DNA from: Ctena decussata
Lineage: Eukaryota > Mollusca > Bivalvia > Lucinida > Lucinidae
Reading direction: 5' to 3'
Assembly: GCA_963989385.1 (NCBI GenBank)
Contig: OZ022512.1
Location: 24,759,899-24,823,898 of the forward strand
Length of the DNA stretch: 64,000 bases
The translations under genes and the position numbers were made by a program. The notes beneath the pieces are model-generated. The model ran no database searches. It had not been told where the DNA came from and saw nothing but the letters and a program-made list of their open reading frames with translations. This document shows positions 60,601-64,000 of this stretch, one piece after another. Within the stretch, counting starts at the first letter, position 1. Every line of letters starts with the position of its first letter.

Positions 60601-62420
60601 GCCTTGGTCTGTGTTTGCACAACACTGCTGTTACATGTAGCTTGGAAATGGCAAAAATGTTTAGACAGTCTACCATGTACAAAAATAAAATAAAAAGATA
60701 AATGAATAAAATGAAATTCTAACACAGTGCGCCTATAGAAGCAATGGAAAGTTACCATGTTTTATTCTGCAACAATTCACTGTCTCGAGGCGCGGGAATC
60801 TAATTGCTGAGGTAACTTGCATTACTGACGTAATTTTGTGACGTTTCGAGACGTTAGACGGTGTAACGTCTCCTTTTCTTTTTAAAATACCCATAATAAC
60901 GTACATTTACGTTAGATACAGTTAAGAATATTGGCGGGAGCATGCATGCGCTGGCATGAAGGTTGGGAGAGTTTGAATGAAAAGAATAATTTTGCAGCGT
61001 TTTCGAGCGTTAGAATCGAAATAGTTCAGCTCTTGCATTGAACGGTTGAGTAATAATTCACTGTTTGTCCGTCAGTTATAAGTAGATATATCACTCGCGC
61101 TCGGCGCTCGTGATATGATCTACTTTACAACTGACCTCCAAACATTCATTTGGAGGTGAAGGTATGGCTATGAGGGAAGGTTGGAGGCCATATAAATATT
61201 TGACCAATTGATTTTCGTTACCAAGTTAAGTAAATTGAAAATTATTAACATTATGAAGTCAGTATATATCATAGTTTGAGGGTTCTTTTTATGAAAAATG
61301 GAGATACTTTCTGTCATAATGACTTCAAAATGAAGGCTTTTGTGACAGTATCAGGAAATTTTATCAGGGAAAATCAAGCCAGATCAGGGAAAAATCAGGG
61401 AATTTGATTCCCAAAATTTTGTGGCCACCCTGTCTTTATACTGAGAATAGATATGGATTGGGCCAAGTATTAATTTTAAGCATAGACGGGTCATTGTGAA
61501 CACTGCCAGTGGATTAAATTGCCTTTTTAGTGAGTTGGATTGAAATATGTAGGGGTTATGACTGACCATCACCAATTTGTATGATGGAAAACCATAAGTC
61601 TCCCGACTGATTACAGTAATAAACTCTATTTATCTAACAGTCAGTGTTCTGTTATTTCACAGTGAATTATGAGGCCTTGATTATTGCTGTGAGTGTTATT
61701 GGAGGTCTCCTGATCCTAGGATTAGCCATCTGCATATGCTGCTGCTGTTGTTGTCGTAAAGGAAACAAAGAGAAGTGAGTAGTAGGCCCCAGTTGGTCAA
61801 AACAACTAACAATGCTGCTATTTAGCAAGACATTAATTTTCAAACATATTAAATGCTAAAACACTGCCATTTTTGCTGAAATAAATGTGTGTAGCTTTTG
61901 CCGTGCAAAAGCTCCTTTTTTTCCAGCAAAAAAGTATCAGCACACCTGATTTTATGTGTAGTAGCAGACTTAGCAAATCCTTGGCTAAAGACCTTGTTAA
62001 GCTATTGACACTTTGAACAACCGGGCACAGGTTTAACTCAAGGAGAAGAAATGGCTGGTCATAAGCACATTATCTGCCCTTATTACTCTATATTTGAGGT
62101 CAGTAGGCAGGCATGGCTTTACATGAATAGTGTTCGACTAAACCATAGAGGAATATAAGGCAAATGAGCCTGGAATTCATATACCTAATTTACTTCATAT
62201 GTATTGCAAAAAATTGACCTAATACATGACACATACCATATTTTTAGCTAAAATACCGCCAACATTTCACATTTCCCAGTCTTTTACAGATATTTAGTCA
62301 GTTATAAGAAAAATATATCCATAGCTTGCCTGAAATTTGGTTTTCATTATACAGGTGGGCTAGAGAAGATGCCAAGTTAGCCAGACAAAACAATGAAAGA
62401 AAGGCAAAGAATGCTGACAA
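41984..62420 (+). CDS. PTTG1IP: PTTG1IP (PBF) homologue, first five coding exons; 3' end outside the window
   Basis: Exons 41984-42167, 56427-56482, 58430-58529, 61663-61774 and 62355-62420 join in phase to 172 codons plus two bases. Residues 1 to about 18 are a signal peptide; 19-61 a Ser/Thr/Pro-rich luminal stretch likely to be O-glycosylated; 63-113 a cysteine-rich PSI-like module (NSSCDACVK, CVWCNSKKQC, KWAVCW); about 118-138 a membrane span (ALIIAVSVIGG...); C139-C144 six consecutive Cys, typical palmitoylation context; then a Lys/Arg/Glu-rich tail. This order and the VCW-(V/L)N(F/Y)EALII junction are those of vertebrate PTTG1IP, a small type I membrane protein that binds securin. The C-terminal coiled-coil tail lies beyond 64000. 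Confidence 0.9.
42282..43160. mobile_element. Mutator-like inverted-arm element with 10-bp target duplication
   Basis: tccctagtcc at 42272-42281 and 43161-43170. Each arm holds about five tandem gggtcgtttcggcc motifs, inverted between arms. The interior carries an (ATCT)n microsatellite (42498-42628). A duplication of 9-10 bp is typical of Mutator-like transposases. Confidence 0.75.
43213..43302 (+). repeat. Diverged duplicate of the PTTG1IP exon 1 / intron 1 junction
   Basis: Matches 42162-42245, including the donor (gtaagtttgYtggctcagaa) and gatactgagtaWgac. Some similarity extends upstream into exon sequence. Separated from the original by the element at 42282-43160. A duplicate of unknown use. 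Confidence 0.75.
43322..43945. mobile_element. Inverted-repeat element with gctatatagcycgatcg arms
   Basis: Ends caggttagggagaagctcaa and complement; arms of about 75 bp contain repeated gatcgagctatatag. Flanked by a tccac duplication. Interior A/T-rich, non-coding. Confidence 0.75.
44213..44308. mobile_element. 96-bp hairpin MITE
   Basis: atcttacactagtggtcatt ... gctacgagtgtaagatt with inner stem atgaaatttatgaaac / gtttcataaatttcat. A fragment of the same family is at 3628-3672. Confidence 0.75.
44620..45345. mobile_element. Inverted-arm element of tandem TTTTGTCTAAT motifs
   Basis: Left arm (44620-44770) repeats ccattttgtctaatagac variants; the right arm (45180-45345) has the complement (gacaaattgtcc, gacgaaatgtc). 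The interior is unrelated. Confidence 0.7.
45350..46040. other. PTTG1IP intron 1, nothing recognised
   Basis: Non-coding, A/T-rich; short frames such as 45683-45868 have no supporting features. 46200-47150 and 52380-53200 are similar. Confidence 0.45.
46044..46200. repeat. Left member of a 150-bp inverted pair
   Basis: cacagtatccgaactgactg ... agttgttctgctt; the inverse is at 55675-55831. Either two independent repeats or ends of a 9.8-kb element. Confidence 0.65.
47153..48181. mobile_element. Array element P2
   Basis: Termini tgtctcgcct and aggcgagaca. Six diverged units of 130-155 bp starting near 47263, 47394, 47541, 47702, 47846 and 47998 (tttgagctttactctt; tttcatggctctagccc). Then a gacgacgccgccgacgac stretch and terminal hairpin 48155-48181. 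Confidence 0.75.
48190..48255 (+). repeat. Fragment of the RT element 3' region
   Basis: Contains ctgaccgttccaaggc and ttctgttgtg, as at 9335-9370 and inverted at 14700-14730. Confidence 0.55.
48470..49090. mobile_element. Inverted-repeat element, about 620 bp
   Basis: Arms aaatttacgtaaacgaaag and tttcgtctacgtaaattt, gtgacaggtaaacaactttt and aagttgttcaactgtcac, and aaatattttacagatctg and complement, in matching order over about 150 bp. Confidence 0.65.
49206..50810. mobile_element. Array element P3
   Basis: Starts agctcaccagagccgaaggc, then (CGT)n, then units of about 325 bp beginning near 49336, 49664, 49988 and 50299 (gggccgattgggccc, ttggttgctatggcaactta), ending gatctggtgagctttgtggc and tgggcctcttg. 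Non-coding. Confidence 0.75.
51139..52375. mobile_element. 1.26-kb non-autonomous inverted-repeat element, copy B
   Basis: Same termini (gtaacgttagatgttggtga ... caccaacatctgacgtaacg) and internal sequence as copy A, in the same orientation, but within intron 1 of PTTG1IP. A MITE-F (52080-52253) is nested in it. Confidence 0.8.
52080..52253. mobile_element. MITE-F copy 2, nested
   Basis: Inverted relative to 30531-30711 (gtgaccccttaataccggt; tataagcaggtttgact), inserted within the 1.26-kb element copy B. Confidence 0.65.
53208..53386. mobile_element. MITE with tagaacttcaatggctcgaa ends
   Basis: Left cagtagaacttcaatggctc, right gagccagtgaagttctact; the interior repeats ggctagaact in both orientations. 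Confidence 0.6.
53955..54215 (-). mobile_element. SINE-B copy in PTTG1IP intron 1
   Basis: Same body as 30206-30490 (tcagttaacctaaccacact, cagcggaaggagaaacga). tRNA-like head at the right end (gccgcgtagcgcaat). Confidence 0.85.
54221..54409 (-). mobile_element. SINE-A copy 4
   Basis: Head gagcccctgtagctcagtag with intact A-box match, then the family body. It sits directly next to a SINE-B copy (53955-54215). Confidence 0.8.
54502..54705 (+). mobile_element. SINE-A copy 5
   Basis: Plus-strand copy with ggagcaccggtagctcagta head, B-box-like gttcgagctc, and body ending ggacgtaaagttag, followed by a cattcatcc tail. About 95 bp from the oppositely oriented copy 4. Confidence 0.8.
55675..55831. 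repeat. Right member of a 150-bp inverted pair
   Basis: The reverse complement of 46044-46200 with about 85 percent visible agreement (gattaaaagtcaaaacaaac, ggtacagtcagttcggata). Confidence 0.65.
55832..56400. other. PTTG1IP intron 1, end
   Basis: A/T-rich with gacctcaaaataaaagtagg and gtcacagtgacct. Nothing else recognised up to the exon 2 acceptor. Confidence 0.45.
56427..56482 (+). CDS. PTTG1IP: PTTG1IP exon 2: first half of PSI module
   Basis: A 56-nt exon after 'tatatttcag', ending CAG|gtaata. Reads CQQANSSCDACVKVGKVQ, equivalent to the CxxxxxxSCDxCL start of the PTTG1IP PSI module. Joined codon CAA (Gln62). Confidence 0.9.
56511..56757. mobile_element. MITE-E copy 5
   Basis: ttaaggtgtatggactatgg ... 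ggatgtacccatgcatctt, with intact inner stem gagaatttgctcc / ggagcaaattctt. It starts 29 bp past the donor of PTTG1IP exon 2. Confidence 0.7.
57812..57966. mobile_element. 155-bp hairpin MITE
   Basis: Arms atagtaacttgatctgg and ccagatcaaattactat; inner pairs tactgtatcaa / ttgatacagta-like and gagctcataccat / atggtgtgagctc around gggtgatcc. Confidence 0.7.
58318..58412 (+). mobile_element. SINE-H copy 2
   Basis: Near-identical to the other two copies (cacagcgccaagtgtgtgca ... ttgaactgaactgaac). It ends 18 bp before PTTG1IP exon 3. Confidence 0.75.
58430..58529 (+). CDS. PTTG1IP: PTTG1IP exon 3: second half of PSI module
   Basis: A 100-nt exon after 'tttgtttcag', reading CVWCNSKKQCLL and then DECGLADAKWAVCW; the donor is T|gtaagt. 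Cysteine spacing matches PSI domains. A SINE-H copy ends just 18 bp upstream, within the branch-point/polypyrimidine zone. Confidence 0.92.
58927..59155. mobile_element. MITE-A copy 5
   Basis: Same family, slightly more diverged termini (tgagtaccgacacgag), in intron 3 of PTTG1IP. Further decayed relatives are near 4935-4985 and 54898-55035. Confidence 0.8.
59484..59579 (-). mobile_element. SINE-H copy 3 with 13-bp target duplication
   Basis: 96 bp, flanked by aagtgtaagtctc at 59471-59483 and 59580-59592. The plus-strand sequence caagtggctcaatggtacgt resembles a tRNA A box; no clear B box. Confidence 0.8.
59575..59786. repeat. 106-bp tandem duplication
   Basis: gtccaaagtgtaRgtctcc begins at 59575 and again at 59681. 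The repeat includes the last bases of SINE-H, so the duplication came after the SINE insertion. Confidence 0.85.
59790..61040. other. Interior of the 2.2-kb hAT-like candidate
   Basis: No coding exon or transposase remnant. Contains ttgtgacgtttcgagacgtt near 60836-60855 and gttagacggtgtaacgtctc near 60863; no further structure seen. Confidence 0.4.
61040..61150. repeat. Hairpin repeat
   Basis: gtcagttataagtagatata and atgatctactttacaactga surround cgcgctcggcgctcg. Confidence 0.55.
61663..61774 (+). CDS. PTTG1IP: PTTG1IP exon 4: membrane span and Cys cluster
   Basis: A 112-nt exon after 'gttatttcacag', donor AA|gtgagt. Reads NYEALIIAVSVIGGLL..., a membrane span of about 20 residues, followed by six consecutive Cys and RKGNKEK. 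The Cys run next to a basic stop-transfer sequence is a hallmark of this family. Confidence 0.94.
62355..62420 (+). CDS. PTTG1IP: PTTG1IP exon 5: start of cytoplasmic tail
   Basis: A 66-nt exon after 'tcattatacag', donor AA|gtaagt, reading WAREDAKLARQNNERKAKN. Alternating charges resemble the coiled-coil tail of vertebrate PTTG1IP. The remaining tail exon(s) and stop are outside the window. Confidence 0.9.
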
Positions 62421-62785
62421 GTAAGTTTACCTTAAAGGCCCCGTTGCTCTATCAGTGTGAAAAATTTAATCGTGAGGTATCGCTGCAAGCTTCTCAGTAT
62501 AGTTTCGTCAATGTAAATGACCATGATTAGCCAGCTTTAAACAAATAAACCATCCTTGAGTTTCACATAAAAGGGTTTGAAAACTTATTTGGGTCATTTT
62601 AGTTGGTAACTAAAATGACCTACTTTCGATTTCATTAAGTTGAATAAAATGGTAAAAATAAAACGTACAAGCGTGGAGTCCCAATCACTATCCCGCCTAT
62701 GTTTATATATATCATTGCTAGATGGGAAACCAGAACAGGAAATTTTAATTTGTGGAGCGATTTGTTATTTTTCAAAAACCAATTT

Positions 62786-64000
62786 TTAGCTCGCCTGAAC
62801 GAAAGTTCAGGAAGAGCTATTGTTGTCACCACGGCGTCGGCGTCAGCGTCCGCATCCGCGTCCGGATTGGATGTTTTGGTTAAAGTTTTTTAAAGACCTA
62901 TATCTCCTTAACCCATGGATGGATTCTTTTGATACTTACACTGTAGTTAGATATTGGTCCAAAGTTTAACAGGGTACCACCCCCACCCCACTCAGTGACC
63001 TTGATGTCAAGGTCATGGACTTAGAAAATTGGGAGTTTTTTTGGACTGGATGTTTTGGTTAAAGTTTTATAAAGCCCAATATCTCCTTAATCCATGGATG
63101 GATTCCTTTGATACTTGCACTGAAGTTAGATATTGGTCTAAAGTTTTCGAAGGTACTACCCCCACCCCCCTCTGTGACCTTGATGTCAAGGTCATGGACT
63201 TAGAAAATTGTCTTTTTATTGATTGGATGTTTTGGTTAAAGTTTTTTAAAGACACATATCTCCTGAACCCATAAATGAATTCTTTTTATATTTGCACTGT
63301 AGTTAGATCTACAGAGTACTACCCCAACCCCACTCAGTAATCTTGATGTCAAGGTCAGGGACTTCGGAAATTTTTGTCTTTTTTAAAGTTTTGTAATTGT
63401 ATACTGATTCATAATGCTTTGCAGAGATTTAGTTTATACTTGAACTGATGTTAGACTCTTTTTGAGTTTTTACAAAACACCTTATACTTACCCCACTGGA
63501 TGACCTTGAAGTCAAGGTCATCGACTTAGAATTTTGTCTTAAAGATTTTGGAGTAAGTTTAATATTTATGAAGACCTAATTTCACAGTGCCAGGATGATG
63601 GAATCAGTTGATACTAATTCTTGGACTGATGTTAGATAATGGTTCAGGGTTTTGATACCTTCTAGCCCCCCCCCCCCCCCCCTCCTTCACGTCAGTTTTT
63701 TTTACCTCGAGCTCATGGACTTTGAAATTTCATTTCATTTTTTTTATTTTAATTTTATTTTAAGACTTATTTCTGAGATAGGACATGCTTTATAAATGTA
63801 TAAATGTGTTTTCATTATGGACATGCTTGCATGAAGTTTTATGCATAGCAGTCCACATAGCCCCGCCCCCACCCCCACCCCTCCCGCCCCCCACCCCACC
63901 TCCTCCCCCCTACCCGTCAGTTTTTTTTACCTCAAGCTCATGGACTTTGAAATTTCATTTTTATTTTATTTTAAGACTTATTTCTGAGATAGCTTTTGTA
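62786..64000. mobile_element. Array element P4, cut by the right edge
   Basis: Starts tagctcgcctgaacgaaagt, with an aacgaaagttcagg inverted end, then gcgtcggcgtcagcgtccgc microsatellite-like sequence, then units of about 177 bp from 62867, 63046 and 63223 (ttggatgttttggttaaag; gaccttgatgtcaaggtca), which decay to the right. Contains long C-rich tracts at 63667-63683 and 63858-63913. Confidence 0.7.

Larger units (their letters stand above)
59249..61433. mobile_element. Candidate 2.2-kb hAT-like non-autonomous element
   Basis: Ends cagggtggccacaa and ttgtggccaccctg, with subterminal repeats of aaaatcagggaa in both ends. Flanking tcttt is shared on both sides, but the 8-bp duplication expected for hAT is not clear. 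SINE-H copy 3 and the 106-bp duplication are inside. No transposase. Confidence 0.6.

Overview
The window looks like nuclear DNA of a bivalve mollusc, or a close relative. Genes are split into short exons separated by introns of up to 14 kb. The introns are packed with tRNA-derived SINEs, palindromic MITEs, and tandem-array elements carrying the 'gtgaccttgacctt' and 'atgcccccgcc' motifs that I associate with bivalve genomes. Nothing prokaryotic is present. The species call is inference.

Two host genes can be read, arranged head to head with about 8.9 kb between their start codons. (1) On the minus strand, 33127 down to 2010, is a complete 15-exon gene for a NACHT/WD-repeat STAND ATPase of the NWD1/NWD2 type. 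Every exon junction is phase-compatible and the joined exons give 1,624 codons plus a stop. The order is a candidate N-myristoylation signal, a DUF4062-like module, the NACHT domain in a 2.2-kb exon, then a long WD40 region in ten small exons. (2) On the plus strand, 41984 to 62420 and beyond the right edge, are the first five coding exons of a PTTG1IP (PBF) homologue: signal peptide, Ser/Thr/Pro-rich stretch, cysteine-rich PSI module, one membrane span with a Cys cluster, and the start of a charged tail.

Most of the rest is mobile DNA. From left to right: an LTR retrotransposon end (1-1000); a 558-codon reverse-transcriptase element (about 7120-9620) with an inverted 3' fragment at 14453-14791; an array element (10074-11738); nested inverted-repeat elements (about 9944-15433); fold-back arrays of a CGTCTTTTCG motif (28.2 and 31.3-31.9 kb); a decayed non-LTR element (38.1-39.15 kb); a TTAA-flanked MITE (39.3-39.8 kb); an intact miniature LTR element (40432-40858); three more inverted-arm elements (42.3-45.35 kb); three further array elements (47.15-48.2, 49.2-50.8 and 62.8-64 kb); and many dispersed SINE and MITE copies. 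Repeat-family names used here (SINE-A, MITE-E and so on) are my own labels.

The most interesting local signal is intron 5 of the NACHT/WD gene. It consists of a near-perfect fold-back insertion bounded by a 21-bp duplication of coding sequence, and each copy of the duplication carries AG|GT. Splicing therefore removes exactly one repeat period and restores the pre-insertion reading frame, which is what recent intron gain by insertion should look like.
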